This document shows positions 15,152-23,519 of a DNA stretch of 32,572 nt, piece after piece. Position numbers and translations under genes: made by a program. This DNA comes from Rhodovulum sp. PH10 (GTDB lineage Bacteria > Pseudomonadota > Alphaproteobacteria > Rhizobiales > Xanthobacteraceae), in contig NZ_AKZI01000066.1 of assembly GCF_000293785.1 (NCBI RefSeq), positions 1-32,572 of the forward strand, read 5' to 3'. The notes under the pieces were generated by a model. It was not told the DNA's origin. It did no database searches and saw only the letters and a list, made by a program, of their open reading frames with translations. Numbering within the stretch: the stretch's first letter is position 1; the number at the start of each line of letters is the position of its first letter.

Positions 15152-17407
15152 TCAACCCTGCGGCGGGCCGCCCTGCGGGACGCCTGCGGGCATGGAAAAG
15201 CCGCCCGGAGGCGGCTCGGTAACGGGCGCGGCGGCAGCGGAGGGCGGTCCGGGCGGCGGCATGCCGCCCTGCCCTCCGTCCATCGGCGCGGGCTCGGGCG
15301 GCGGGGCGCCTCCGGCGCGCATCTCGGCCACCACCTCGAGGATCTGCTCGATCATGCCGCCCAGGGTCTCGACCGCCTGCGCGAGCTGGTCGACGCGCGG
15401 ATCGAGCGCCGGGCCTGCGCCGCTCGCACCTTGCTGGCCGGCCTGCGCGGCCTGTACGTCGAGCTGCGCCTTGACCATCTCGGCCTGCACCTTCTCGCGG
15501 TCGGCGGCGATCTTCTCGCGGTCGACCTGGAGTTTCGCGGCTTCGAGTTGGAGCTTCATCTGCTCGAGCTGCGCCTTCGCCTGCTCGGCCTGCGCCGCTG
15601 CTTGCTGCGCCGGATCGGGCGGCGGCGGTGGGGGCTGCGGCTCGCCGGACTCGGCGGCTTCGGCGGCCTTCACGGCCGGCGGAAGTAGGAACCCGGCCCG
15701 CTTCGCGATCTGGTCGGCGAGGGGCCAGTCCTGCATCCGCGCGAAGAGGTCGATGAACAAGCCGGCGGCCTGGGGCGCCGCCTGCATGAAGGCCTGCATG
15801 CCGTCGCGCGCCTCGGCCTTGGCGGATGCGAAGCTCGGGCCGAGCTCGATGGCAAGGTCATAGGCACCCACCGTAACGTCGTTGAGGACATGCGTGCCGA
15901 TGCCGTCGCCGTTCGGGTCGATCTCCTCGCGATTGATGCGGACCTGGTCGATCTTGCCGTCCTCACCGACGATCCGGATCGTGCGCTCGCTGTCGTAGAT
16001 GTGCGGGATCAGGTCGAGCAGGATGCGGCCGGTGCGGCGGAGCGCGCGCGCAAAGCCGTCGACATAGACGAAGGTGCCGGTGTCGCCCTCACGCTGGCGC
16101 GCCATGATGGCGCGGCCGCTCGTCTCGTTGCTCGCCTGCCCGAGCGAGGCCGGATAGATGCCGGTGACGCCCGACATGTCGCCCGTCGCGAGCGCGAGCA
16201 GCTCGCCAATTCCCTGCGACGAGACGGGCGGCTGCACGCGCTCCGGCCGACCGCCCGGGACCTGCGGATCGACGTCGTATTCGAGGTACGGCCAGTTCTT
16301 CGAGTTTGCGGTCTCCCACTGGTCGCGGTGCCGCTCGAACATCTTTTCCGTGCCGGTGAACGGCGCCTTGGGCTGAAGCGCGATCACCTCCGTCTGCGCG
16401 CTCACCGCGTAGTTGTAGATGCGCTGCGGCTCTTTCAGCGTGCGGATGATGCCGCGCCGGACCACCGTGGCGCCGATCTTGATCTCTTCGCCGATCAGCG
16501 GAACGATCGGAATGTGCCGGCCCGGCCAGTCGTCCGGCCCCTCGAGCACCGCGCTCGCCGAGATCAGCGTGCGTTGCACCTTGAAGTCGTCGCGCTCCTC
16601 GATCGTGCCGCCGGCGGCGATGGCGTCGGCCTCGGCCGCCTCGTCGTCCGTCACGTCGTCGATGCCGCCACCGGGCAGTCGGGCGAGGCGCCGGCGCATC
16701 GGCACCTTGACCCAATATTCGGCGACGCGGACCTTGTCCGGGGTGCACCAGTCGAGCGCCGCCTCGGCGTCCGTGTTGTCGAGCGCGTCGGCGCTCTTAC
16801 CCGGCCATCGCTCCTCGAAGCTCTGCCGCGACATGTCGACCGGCACGAAGCACCACATGGCGTCCTCGCGGGTCGGCAGCATCGAATCCGGATCCCACAC
16901 GACGGCGATTCCGTCCTCGATCGGCGCGATGCGGATTTCCTGCAAAAAGGTCTCGGTGCCGGCGTACTCGGTTGTGACGCGCCAATGGCCGATTCCCGCC
17001 GCGACCTGTTGGTCGGCGGCGTTGAAGTAGGCGGCTTGCGCGTCCGACCGCTGTTCGATGAAGCGGATCATGCCGGGCAGGAGCTTCTCGGCGACGTCGG
17101 CCGACCCGCGGTCGTCGACCGCCGTCACCTTGATCGCCGGCCGCATCTGCCGCATGTCGCCGGTGACCTGCCGCACGAACTGGCTCGACTTGTCGACCGT
17201 CAGGCACGGCCGACTCTCCTCCTCGCGCTCGGCGCGCGCCCGCGCGTCCCACTGACCATCGCCGGCGAGAAATGCGAGGTCTTCGTAGGCGGCCTCCATG
17301 TTCTCGCGGGCGGCGTCGTAACCGCGCTGGTAGCGGTCGAGCGCCTCGATCAGGAGGTCGCGTGCGTCGTCGGCCGCCGGGGCGGCAGGCTTGGTGTCGT
17401 CAGACAT
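15152..17407 (-). CDS. portal protein, P22 gp1-like
   Basis: The 751-aa protein begins MSDDTKPAAPAADDARDLL. It has P22-type portal features: DLAFLAGDGQWDARARAEREE, RPCLTVDKSSQFVRQVTGD, VRRGIIRTLKEPQRIYNYAVSA, LQPKAPFTG and TSGRAIMARQREGDTGTFVYVDGF. The C-terminal 150 residues are a long Gln/Ala helical barrel-like region (AQAEQAKAQLEQMKLQLEA) then a Pro/Gly-rich tail. The length is close to P22 gp1 (725 aa) and much longer than lambda- or HK97-type portals. It forms the dodecameric DNA entry ring. Confidence 0.92.
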   Translation of the reverse strand: MSDDTKPAAPAADDARDLLIEALDRYQRGYDAARENMEAAYEDLAFLAGDGQWDARARAEREEESRPCLTVDKSSQFVRQVTGDMRQMRPAIKVTAVDDRGSADVAEKLLPGMIRFIEQRSDAQAAYFNAADQQVAAGIGHWRVTTEYAGTETFLQEIRIAPIEDGIAVVWDPDSMLPTREDAMWCFVPVDMSRQSFEERWPGKSADALDNTDAEAALDWCTPDKVRVAEYWVKVPMRRRLARLPGGGIDDVTDDEAAEADAIAAGGTIEERDDFKVQRTLISASAVLEGPDDWPGRHIPIVPLIGEEIKIGATVVRRGIIRTLKEPQRIYNYAVSAQTEVIALQPKAPFTGTEKMFERHRDQWETANSKNWPYLEYDVDPQVPGGRPERVQPPVSSQGIGELLALATGDMSGVTGIYPASLGQASNETSGRAIMARQREGDTGTFVYVDGFARALRRTGRILLDLIPHIYDSERTIRIVGEDGKIDQVRINREEIDPNGDGIGTHVLNDVTVGAYDLAIELGPSFASAKAEARDGMQAFMQAAPQAAGLFIDLFARMQDWPLADQIAKRAGFLLPPAVKAAEAAESGEPQPPPPPPDPAQQAAAQAEQAKAQLEQMKLQLEAAKLQVDREKIAADREKVQAEMVKAQLDVQAAQAGQQGASGAGPALDPRVDQLAQAVETLGGMIEQILEVVAEMRAGGAPPPEPAPMDGGQGGMPPPGPPSAAAAPVTEPPPGGFSMPAGVPQGGPPQG

Positions 17408-17416
17408 GTGGTGTCC

Positions 17417-18523
17417 TCAGCGGCGCCGGCGGCGGCTGGACTTCGCCTCGTTCTCGGCGCGCATCTCGTCGACCATTCGCTGTGCGTCAGCCCACGCGGC
17501 TCTCTCGGCGTCGACGGATCGCCGAAGCGTCTCCGGCGTGTATTGCGTGATCTGCTGTTCCGCCGGACGGTCGATCGTGGCGCCGGGCCATGTCTTGGCG
17601 CGTTCCTCGCTCGGCATCAGCGCCCACCGCCCGGCGTTGCGGGCCTCGACCTCGGAGGCGAGCGAGCGGTAGGCATCCCCGGCAGCCGCGCGGGCCTCCT
17701 TTTCCGACATCGCCGGATGGAGCGTACGGAGCATCTCGGCAGCCTGCTCCGGACCGCCCGTGCGATCCGGAAGAGCCCCTTCGTAGTACTGGATTGCGTG
17801 CTGAAGCTCGTGTGCGGCGCTCTCCCGCGCAGCATCGACACCGTTCGCGTGCACGTAGAGGTCGGAGCCCTCGGGATACCTGCTCGGAACGAAATGCCCG
17901 CCGGACTGCCCCATCTTGGCATCGCCGATCCGCACCTCGGTCGGGATGCGCCCGATGATCGGATAGGCATCGACGAGGTCGGGGTGGGTGATCCCGCTCG
18001 CCGGCGTCACCGTCATCGCGTCGTCGGGGATGAAGAACCGCCACGCCTTGGTGGCCGGGTCCTCGTACCAGCCCGTCGCCTTGTAGACCTCGGGCATGGG
18101 CGCGCCGCCGGCGGCGAGTCGCTTCGCTTCGGCCAGTGCGGCATGATCTGCCGTCTTCGCGCCCGGCCCGCCGAAGACGCCGATTGCCCCTCGCGGGGTC
18201 ACGCCCGCGGCTGCCGCTCCGGTGCCGCCGAGCGCGAGGATGCCGGCGAGGTCGGCAGACCGCTCGATCGCCTCGGGCGAGTCCGGCGCGGTCCGACCGG
18301 CATAGACGTCGCCAGGGAGCGTCACGGCGCGGTAGGCGGCTTGCGCGGCACGCACCGGCCAGGTCTCGCCGAGCTTCTCGAGGAGCGACCGCGAGCGGCC
18401 GATCTCACCGAGCGCCACGGGCTCGCGGGACTGCGCGCCGCGCTGTGCATCGGCGAGGAGATCGGCATAGGACGCGCCGACCGCCGAGAGCGGCACGCCC
18501 TCGTCGTCGAACAGTGCGGGCAT
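17417..18523 (-). CDS. LPD23-like protein with HELQH motif
   Basis: The 368-aa protein starts MPALFDDEGVPLSAVGASYAD. The C-terminal half matches a large-polyvalent-protein-associated domain of the LPD23 type: YKATGWYEDPATKAWRFFIPD, HPDLVDAYPIIGRIPTEVRI, then AAHELQHAIQYYEGA. HELQH has the HExxH form of a zinc metallopeptidase. Polyvalent-protein domains are usually delivered into cells with phage or plasmid DNA. The N-terminal half has a Gly/Ala hydrophobic patch (LAGILALGGTGAAAAGV). I chose the ATG at 18523; the longer frame overlaps TerL. Located between terminase and portal, a place normally without a gene, it may be a head-maturation protease or injected effector. Activity is unproven. 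Confidence 0.72.
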   Translation of the reverse strand: MPALFDDEGVPLSAVGASYADLLADAQRGAQSREPVALGEIGRSRSLLEKLGETWPVRAAQAAYRAVTLPGDVYAGRTAPDSPEAIERSADLAGILALGGTGAAAAGVTPRGAIGVFGGPGAKTADHAALAEAKRLAAGGAPMPEVYKATGWYEDPATKAWRFFIPDDAMTVTPASGITHPDLVDAYPIIGRIPTEVRIGDAKMGQSGGHFVPSRYPEGSDLYVHANGVDAARESAAHELQHAIQYYEGALPDRTGGPEQAAEMLRTLHPAMSEKEARAAAGDAYRSLASEVEARNAGRWALMPSEERAKTWPGATIDRPAEQQITQYTPETLRRSVDAERAAWADAQRMVDEMRAENEAKSSRRRRR

Positions 18524-18527
18524 CGGA

Positions 18528-19805
18528 TTAGGCTCCCATCCAGCCGCCGCCGGCGCGGCGGGGGCTGCGGCGCTCGGTTTTCTGCATCGGCTGCTCGTAG
18601 GCGATCGCCATGAGACCGAAGGCGTCGGCGGCGTGGCTCGACCAGTCGTGCTCCGGCCCGAGGCCGATGGCTCGATCCTCGTCGCGACGCTCATGGTAGA
18701 AGGCCAGCGCCTCGCGCCCGGCCTCTGTCGTCTCGGCGTTGAACCAGATTCGCGGGAACAGCCGGCGCGCGGCTTGCACTCGCATCATGGCGGCGCCTCG
18801 CCCCTGGTTCGGGATCACGAGCGCCTCGAACCCGGCGTCCCTGACGTGATCCTCGTACCTCTTGCCGGTGATCGAGTTGGTGGCGACGCCATCGTGGGGC
18901 AGAACACATAGCGCGCTGCCGTGGCCGCGCGTCCGCAGCTCGTTGACGTAGTAGGAGAGCACCTGCCCGACGCCTTCGATGTAGTCGAGCACCCTGATCT
19001 CGCGGTCGACGAACTGCGCGACCCAAATGGACATCGCGTCGGCCGACGCTCCGGCGCCGCCGATATCCCAGAAGGCGCGCCGCTGCACGATCGGGTCGGG
19101 CGCCACCTTGCCGATCCGGCCCTCGGCCTTCGCGTCGGCGAGGTGCTTCGAAAAGTAGGCTCCCGTCGTCGCGGTCGCGTATCCGCCCTCCCAGATGTGA
19201 TCGTAGTCGTCGGGGAAGTCGCGCATGCAGTCTCGGCGCTCCTGGTCGAGGACCGACGGAAACCACGGGTTATCGCGCCAGTTCGCCTGCACTACCGCCG
19301 CCCCGGTCGGCGGCGCCCCGCGCAGGAGGAGGTCGATCGGGTCTCCCTTCCGGCGAGGATTCCACGACGCCCAAATCTCGGAGCCCTCGGCGCGGATCGT
19401 CGGGCGAAGCAAGGTCAGAGACCGCGCCGATAGCGATTGTGCCTCCTCGATCCAGGCGCGTCGGAAGCCTTCCAAGCTCTTGATCGACTCGGCCGTGTGA
19501 TCGGCCATGCCCTGAAAAATGATGGCGCCGTCGCCGGGCGTCTCGATCCGCTCGCGCCACACCTTGAAACCGTCGGCCTCGCCGAGGCGGTGCTCTTTCA
19601 GCTTGGCTTCGATCAGGCGTTTTGCCGAGTCGGCGAGTGTCTTCTGAACCTCGCGGATACAGACCGAGAGAAGCCCGCGCTCGGACAGCGCGTCCTCGAT
19701 CAGCATCTCGGCGAAGAAGTGCGACTTCCCCGATCCCCGCCCGCCGTGGGCGCCCTTGTAGCGCGCCGGCTCGAGCAGAGGGACAAACACCTCAGCCGTC
19801 GGCAT
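18528..19805 (-). CDS. terL: terminase large subunit
   Basis: The 425-aa protein starts MPTAEVFVPLLEPARYKG. The ATPase domain has Walker A GGRGSGKS near 21-28, Walker B AWIEEAQ near 118-124 with coupling motif WASWNP, and REVQKTLADS. The nuclease domain starts at FWDIGG (first acidic residue) and continues through VLPHDGVATN to HDWSSHAADAFGL (final Asp). It packages DNA into the procapsid with TerS and the portal. The ATG at 19805 lies 14 bases inside the terS gene; the upstream extension is a shadow of terS. Confidence 0.93.
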   Translation of the reverse strand: MPTAEVFVPLLEPARYKGAHGGRGSGKSHFFAEMLIEDALSERGLLSVCIREVQKTLADSAKRLIEAKLKEHRLGEADGFKVWRERIETPGDGAIIFQGMADHTAESIKSLEGFRRAWIEEAQSLSARSLTLLRPTIRAEGSEIWASWNPRRKGDPIDLLLRGAPPTGAAVVQANWRDNPWFPSVLDQERRDCMRDFPDDYDHIWEGGYATATTGAYFSKHLADAKAEGRIGKVAPDPIVQRRAFWDIGGAGASADAMSIWVAQFVDREIRVLDYIEGVGQVLSYYVNELRTRGHGSALCVLPHDGVATNSITGKRYEDHVRDAGFEALVIPNQGRGAAMMRVQAARRLFPRIWFNAETTEAGREALAFYHERRDEDRAIGLGPEHDWSSHAADAFGLMAIAYEQPMQKTERRSPRRAGGGWMGA

Positions 19806-20268
19806 CCTCAGCGCGCGGCACGTTCGGTTTGACGATGACACGTTCGATTCGTCCCACGACCTCGACCGGACCCCCGTCGGCGCCGGTCACTTCGCTGGTG
19901 ACCTTGTCGCCGTATTTCTTCGGCGCCATGCGGGCCATGAGCCATTTGCGCGCGTCGACCTGCAGCCGGCGGTGCCCAAGCATGTCCTCGCGGATCACCT
20001 TGTAACCGTCCGCGCTCTCCTCGCGCCGCTCGCCCTCCTGCGGCGTGTCGGCGATCGCGAGGATCTCCTCGGCCATGTGGTCTGCCTGCGCCTCACGCGC
20101 ACGGGCGTACTGCTCGCGGAAGTCGCTGTGTTGCTGCAGCCAGCGGAACACAGTGCTCGCCGATGGCATGTCGCTCGCGGCGCAGATCATGCGAAGGCTC
20201 TGTCCATCGGACAGGCGCTCGCAGATCGCGTCAGCGATGTCCTGCGAGAACTCAGACGGCCGGCCCAT
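19792..20268 (-). CDS. terS: terminase small subunit
   Basis: The 158-aa protein starts MGRPSEFSQDIADAICERL and has a resolvase-like HTH (GQSLRMICAASDMPSASTVFRWL). The family segment FREQYARAREAQADHMAEEIL and RRLQVDARKWLMARMAPKKYG follow. It recognises the packaging site and recruits TerL. It overlaps TerL by 14 bases and the Gp49-like gene by 17 bases, which indicates a compact operon. The ATG at 20268 is supported by the conserved GRPSEF start. Confidence 0.88.
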   Translation of the reverse strand: MGRPSEFSQDIADAICERLSDGQSLRMICAASDMPSASTVFRWLQQHSDFREQYARAREAQADHMAEEILAIADTPQEGERREESADGYKVIREDMLGHRRLQVDARKWLMARMAPKKYGDKVTSEVTGADGGPVEVVGRIERVIVKPNVPRAEDADG

Positions 20269-20584
20269 CGCGCCCTCGCGCCCGCTCGGCGTGCATCAGG
20301 AAGGTCCGGAGCTGGTAGCCCTCGAGCGCCCAGAGCTGGGCGCGTGCGTTGTCGCGGGCGATCTTGCGGCCGAGCTCGGGATCGAAGTTCTCGGGGCTGG
20401 CACAGGCCGAGTGCCCGACGACCTGGAACTCGTTGCGGCACGTCAGCGCGCAGACGGTCAGAGTGGTGCCGGGGAAGACGTAATACGCCTCGCCCACGAT
20501 CTGAGCGTCGAGGTGACCCGGCGTCACGCGTGTCGCGGTCTTTCCCTTCGCTCGGATCTCAGCTTCGACTTCGGTCTCATCCAT
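20252..20584 (-). CDS. Gp49-family phage protein
   Basis: The 110-aa protein starts MDETEVEAEIRAKGKTATRV. It matches the Gp49 (phage N4 Gp49 / Sf6 gene 66) family: TPGHLDAQIVGEAYYVFPGT, LTVCALTCRNEFQVVGHSAC, NFDPELGRKIARDNARAQLW, EGYQLR. The function of the family is unknown, but it is common before terminase in temperate phages. The ATG at 20584 overlaps the stop of the preceding gene. The longer upstream frame is not needed. Confidence 0.85.
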   Translation of the reverse strand: MDETEVEAEIRAKGKTATRVTPGHLDAQIVGEAYYVFPGTTLTVCALTCRNEFQVVGHSACASPENFDPELGRKIARDNARAQLWALEGYQLRTFLMHAERARGRDGPAV

Positions 20585-20820
20585 CACACCCGCTCCAGCA
20601 TCTGCAGCACCCGGAGCGCGACAAAGTCGGCGCGCGTCTCGTTGCAGCCCGTCTCCTCGACCACGATCCGAGCAACCTGGTCGCGCGGCCCGGCCGGCTC
20701 TGTGGCGACCTCGCCGGCGATCGCGCTCGGCAGCGGCAGCGGACCGCGCCCGAACACCCTTGGAAAGCGGCCGGTGATCACGTCGCCCATGTGCATGCAC
20801 CTGTCGTAGAAGCTGACCAT
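20584..20820 (-). CDS. hypothetical protein, 78 aa
   Basis: It starts MVSFYDRCMHMGDVITGRF and ends TRADFVALRVLQMLERV. No family is recognised. The ATG at 20820 is the first plausible start after the recombinase stop at 20852; upstream codons in this frame are out-of-frame recombinase sequence. It shares an ATGA overlap with the Gp49-like gene downstream. Function unknown; probably in the late leftward operon or co-expressed with the recombinase. Confidence 0.55.
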   Translation of the reverse strand: MVSFYDRCMHMGDVITGRFPRVFGRGPLPLPSAIAGEVATEPAGPRDQVARIVVEETGCNETRADFVALRVLQMLERV

Positions 20821-20851
20821 AGCGATGGCCCGTCGAATGGTGGCCGCCGCG

Positions 20852-21769
20852 TCACCGGCGGCCGCGTCCGCTTGCGCCCGGACCTTTGCGCTCGAGGCCG
20901 TGAGGAGAATCGGCCGAGCGGGACGGCGATCGGATGATCGGGGCGTGGGTGCCTTTCCGCAGGACGTGCGCGTCAGCGCCGTTCCAGCGGAACAGGTACT
21001 CGACCGCCCCTCGGTATTTCGGGTTGTCGAGGATGTAGCCGACCTGGGACGGGCGCCATGTCCCGCCGCGCTTGGTCGGCACCCGGTCGGCATTCAGTCG
21101 ATCGGCGATCATCTGCAAGCGCAGCCCTTCGGCGCGCATCTCGAAAATCCGGCGGATGGTTTCGGCGGCATCCGTTGGGACGAGCCCACCTTCGCGATCC
21201 GTCTCGTAGCCGAGCGGCACCGAGCCGCAGGCATATCCGCCGCGCTCCGCCTTCTCTCTCCGGCCCGACCACGTCCGTTCCGTGATCGCCGCCCGCTCCT
21301 GCTCCGCCATGCCCGCGAGCACCGCGAAAATGGTCCGACCCATCGGGGTCGCGGTGTCGATCGGCTCGGTGACCGAGCGGATCACCACCCCATGCTGTTC
21401 GGCGAGGTCCTGCACCGCGGTGACCGCATAGACGATCTGCCGCGCGAGCCGATCGAATTTCCAGACGAGGAGCACCGAGTATGCACCCGCCGCGGCGAGT
21501 TCGATCAGCCGGGAAAAGCCCGGCCGCGAAGCCGGCGCCGTCGCCCCGGACACGCCCGGATCGGACACCACCTCGACCAGCTCGTAGCCTTGGGACTCGG
21601 CGAACGCTTTGACCGCGCGCTCTTGCGCGTCCAGCCCGTGTCCGGTGGTGGCCTGCTCCTCTGTCGACACCCGGACGTAAGCGGCGGCCCGCATCGCCGT
21701 GACGGCGCGGGCCTCGCTCGCTTCCTGCCGGCGAGCACGCAGACGTGCGACCCGGCGGGAGGCCAGCAT
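20852..21769 (-). CDS. int: serine recombinase (phage integrase candidate)
   Basis: The 305-aa protein has an N-terminal resolvase domain with catalytic Ser in AAYVRVSTEEQ (about residue 35) and conserved KFDRLARQ and GMAEQERAAITER. A Recombinase domain follows: GGYACGSVPLGYETD, IRRIFEMRAEGLRLQMIADRLN, WRPSQVGYILDNPKYRG. It ends shortly after this domain, so it lacks the zinc ribbon and coiled coil of large serine integrases (450-700 aa). It may be a short-form recombinase or be truncated; the last 30 residues look low quality. It would integrate and excise the prophage. The ATG at 21769 is weakly supported; an internal Met 10 residues before YVRVS is the alternative. A dyad lies 54 bases upstream. 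Confidence 0.82.
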   Translation of the reverse strand: MLASRRVARLRARRQEASEARAVTAMRAAAYVRVSTEEQATTGHGLDAQERAVKAFAESQGYELVEVVSDPGVSGATAPASRPGFSRLIELAAAGAYSVLLVWKFDRLARQIVYAVTAVQDLAEQHGVVIRSVTEPIDTATPMGRTIFAVLAGMAEQERAAITERTWSGRREKAERGGYACGSVPLGYETDREGGLVPTDAAETIRRIFEMRAEGLRLQMIADRLNADRVPTKRGGTWRPSQVGYILDNPKYRGAVEYLFRWNGADAHVLRKGTHAPIIRSPSRSADSPHGLERKGPGASGRGRR

Positions 21770-22039
21770 ATTCCGTTTATCCTATTGATATTTATGCGGT
21801 TTTGGCTCTGCCGCTGGTTTGTTTCCGAATGTTCTCGGACTTTCGGAAATCGCCCTGGTTGTAGGCCGAATGAGCAGCTTGACCCCACCTTCGATCGGGG
21901 CCAATTAGCCACGGCGATCACGCCGCGACCTCATTGAAGTAACCCGGCATCGGCCAAGCTGGCGAGATAGGCAGCGACGGTCTCGACCGCGGCGGGCATT
22001 AAGTCACCCGACCGGGCGCCTTTCCGCGGCGTGATCGCA
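21770..22039. other. intergenic region beside recombinase, possible attP
   Basis: This 270-base stretch has no convincing gene. It is AT-richer than its surroundings near 21780-21860 and holds a strong dyad (21823-21850) and a second imperfect one (CCCC at 21893-21896 with GGGG at about 21897-21900 and nearby). A 22-codon leftward frame (MPAAVETVAAYLASL) ends near 21935 but has no clear SD. The recombinase promoter should lie here. Confidence 0.4.
21823..21850. repeat. 28-bp dyad, candidate attP core or operator
   Basis: TTTCCGAA (21823-21830) and TTCGGAAA (21843-21850) are perfect 8-bp inverted arms, with partial pairing continuing inside (GTTC and GGAC). By comparing the strands, 22 of 28 positions are symmetric. 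Serine-integrase attP sites are imperfect dyads of this kind, but an operator for the recombinase gene is equally possible. Confidence 0.4.
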
Positions 22040-22282
22040 TCACCCCAGCCCGAACCCAGCCCGTCGCCGCTGCACCATTACGCGCCGGCCGCGCACCTCG
22101 ATCACGGTCGGCTGGCCGGCGGCGATCGGCATCGGCCGGGCGCCCTGCTCACGCGCGATCGCCTCGATCTGGCGAGCGAGGTCGTCCTTGGTCTCGGTGA
22201 AGCGGTGCGGCCGGCGGTGGTCCGGAGGATCGAGCCGGCGGACCTGCCGCGCGAGATCGTAGAGGCGGGACAGGTCAGCCAT
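22040..22282 (-). CDS. hypothetical protein, 80 aa
   Basis: It starts MADLSRLYDLARQVRRLDP, then RFTETKDDLARQIEAIARE, and ends in a basic IEVRGRRVMVQRRRAGFGLG. No named family is recognised. The ATG at 22282 is the natural start after a divergent promoter region. Helical N-terminal half and basic tail are compatible with a small DNA- or RNA-associated protein, but nothing is proven. It is divergent from the 196-aa gene. Confidence 0.6.
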   Translation of the reverse strand: MADLSRLYDLARQVRRLDPPDHRRPHRFTETKDDLARQIEAIAREQGARPMPIAAGQPTVIEVRGRRVMVQRRRAGFGLG

Positions 22283-22343
22283 GGCACCGGGCACAAAAAA
22301 CGCGCCGGCGGTTACCCGCGGCGCGCATGAATTCGACCGTGAG

Positions 22344-22372
22344 AAATTCGCAGATTTTGCCTGTCGGGTCAA
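22344..22372 (-). promoter_or_regulatory. candidate promoter for the 80-aa gene
   Basis: On the minus strand TTGACC (22367-22372) and GAATTT (22344-22349) are 17 bp apart, a good sigma70-like spacing. It points toward the gene starting at 22282. A TTGACA at 22396-22401 on the plus strand may serve the divergent gene, though no good -10 follows it. Confidence 0.4.
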
Positions 22373-22454
22373 CCCGCATCGCGGACTGTCCCGTATTGAC
22401 ACGCCTCCCGTTTGCTCTGCACCCAAACCTCGAGGGAACTCGCCGGGAAACACC

Positions 22455-23045
22455 ATGAAAACAATGACTCGCGCCACCGGTCGGTACACCGATCGCCGCT
22501 CCGCCCGCGCGCCGGGCCAAGGCCTTGCACGCCCTCCTGCCTCGGACCGGGTGCGCACCGCGGTCGGCGCCGTGCCCGACCCGATGGAGCCGGGCGCCCG
22601 GCTGCTCGCCACCATCAACCGCCGGACCGACATCCTCGAACTGGAGCGATCGCACGGCCGGATCAGCGAGGCAGCCTATCAAACGGGCCGGATTCTTCAG
22701 GAGGCGTTCGAGCGACAATCCCGCCTCGGAAGCTCGAGCAACTGGAACGACGGCGGCCGGGTCGACATGAGCGAGCGCCGCGAGCTGGCGATCGGCTACG
22801 CCGTCCAGGACGCCCGAAAGGTGCTCGCGCTCCTCCGCCGGGTCGAGGAGGCGGTCGGCGTGGTCGGTGCCCGCATGCTCCGGGCGATCATCGGCGACCG
22901 GGTGCCCTTCGGAGCTTACGCCGAGGCGCGTGGCCGAGCCGGCGACCGGGCGGTGCGCGACGTCGCCGAGCGGTTCCGCTGGCTCCTCGAGGAGGTGGCC
23001 GATCACTTCGCCGCCCGCGGACCGGATCGTGGCCGGATCAGGTAG
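22455..23045 (+). CDS. hypothetical protein, 196 aa
   Basis: It starts MKTMTRATGRYTDRRSARA. After a basic, disordered N-terminus comes DPMEPGARLLATINRRTDILE, ERSHGRISEAAYQTGRILQEA, MSERRELAIGYAVQDARKVLA and VVGARMLRAIIGDRVPFGAYA. It is helical, with a DNA-binding-like character, and resembles proteins found in early regions of rhizobial prophages. No named family is recognised. The ATG at 22455 follows GGGAAA; an ATG at 22464 is possible. It is rightward, converging on the 122-aa gene. Confidence 0.65.
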   Translation: MKTMTRATGRYTDRRSARAPGQGLARPPASDRVRTAVGAVPDPMEPGARLLATINRRTDILELERSHGRISEAAYQTGRILQEAFERQSRLGSSSNWNDGGRVDMSERRELAIGYAVQDARKVLALLRRVEEAVGVVGARMLRAIIGDRVPFGAYAEARGRAGDRAVRDVAERFRWLLEEVADHFAARGPDRGRIR

Positions 23046-23094
23046 ACCGAAACAGGTCAGCATTGCTGCCCCGCCATTTGGCGTGTGGTGCGTT

Positions 23095-23463
23095 TCACCT
23101 CTGCTCCGCCATGCTGGTAGCCGCCACCTTCGGCGCCGCGATCCCGTCCGCATTCAGCGCCGTGGCGAGGCGTTCCAGCGTCGCCCTCACCCGCCTGCGC
23201 TGCGATCCCCGGTCCCTGCCCCGCTCCCTCGCCTCCTCGCGCAGCCGCCGCGCCGCCTTGGCCCTCGCCCAGGTCAGCAGCTCGACCCGCTCGACCGAGG
23301 CCCGGTCGAGGTAGAGCGCGGTCAGCCTGATCAGGTCGAGTTCGCCGATCTCGCCGCCGATCGGCAGCAGCACGTTCGGCCCGGGCGCGTAGATCGGAAA
23401 TCCCGGCATCCGGCGGAACGCCTCGACCAGGCAGTGGCCGACAAGCTCGGCGGTCCATGTCAT
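23095..23463 (-). CDS. DUF6362-like small protein
   Basis: The 122-aa protein starts MTWTAELVGHCLVEAFRRMP. The start resembles that of DUF6362 proteins (MTWTAELVEERL). The centre has ASVERVELLTWARAKAARRL, which fits the family's helix-turn-helix part. The end is basic (RGSQRRRVRATLERLATALN). I consider the match suggestive only. It is likely a small DNA-binding regulator at the end of the leftward early operon. An alternative is an unrelated phage protein. Confidence 0.55.
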   Translation of the reverse strand: MTWTAELVGHCLVEAFRRMPGFPIYAPGPNVLLPIGGEIGELDLIRLTALYLDRASVERVELLTWARAKAARRLREEARERGRDRGSQRRRVRATLERLATALNADGIAAPKVAATSMAEQR

Positions 23464-23519
23464 GCCAGGAATATACGCCTATCATCGGCGGATTGCTCCG
23501 TTGACGGTCTCCTTCGACG

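Noticed and set aside
15890-18613. Rightward frame of 907 codons opposite the portal gene
   Set aside because: It mirrors the portal and LPD23 genes and has no recognisable domain; a codon-bias artefact of high GC.
21935-22000. Leftward 22-codon ORF MPAAVETVAAYL
   Set aside because: No SD, no family and no supporting overlap; left as part of the intergenic region.
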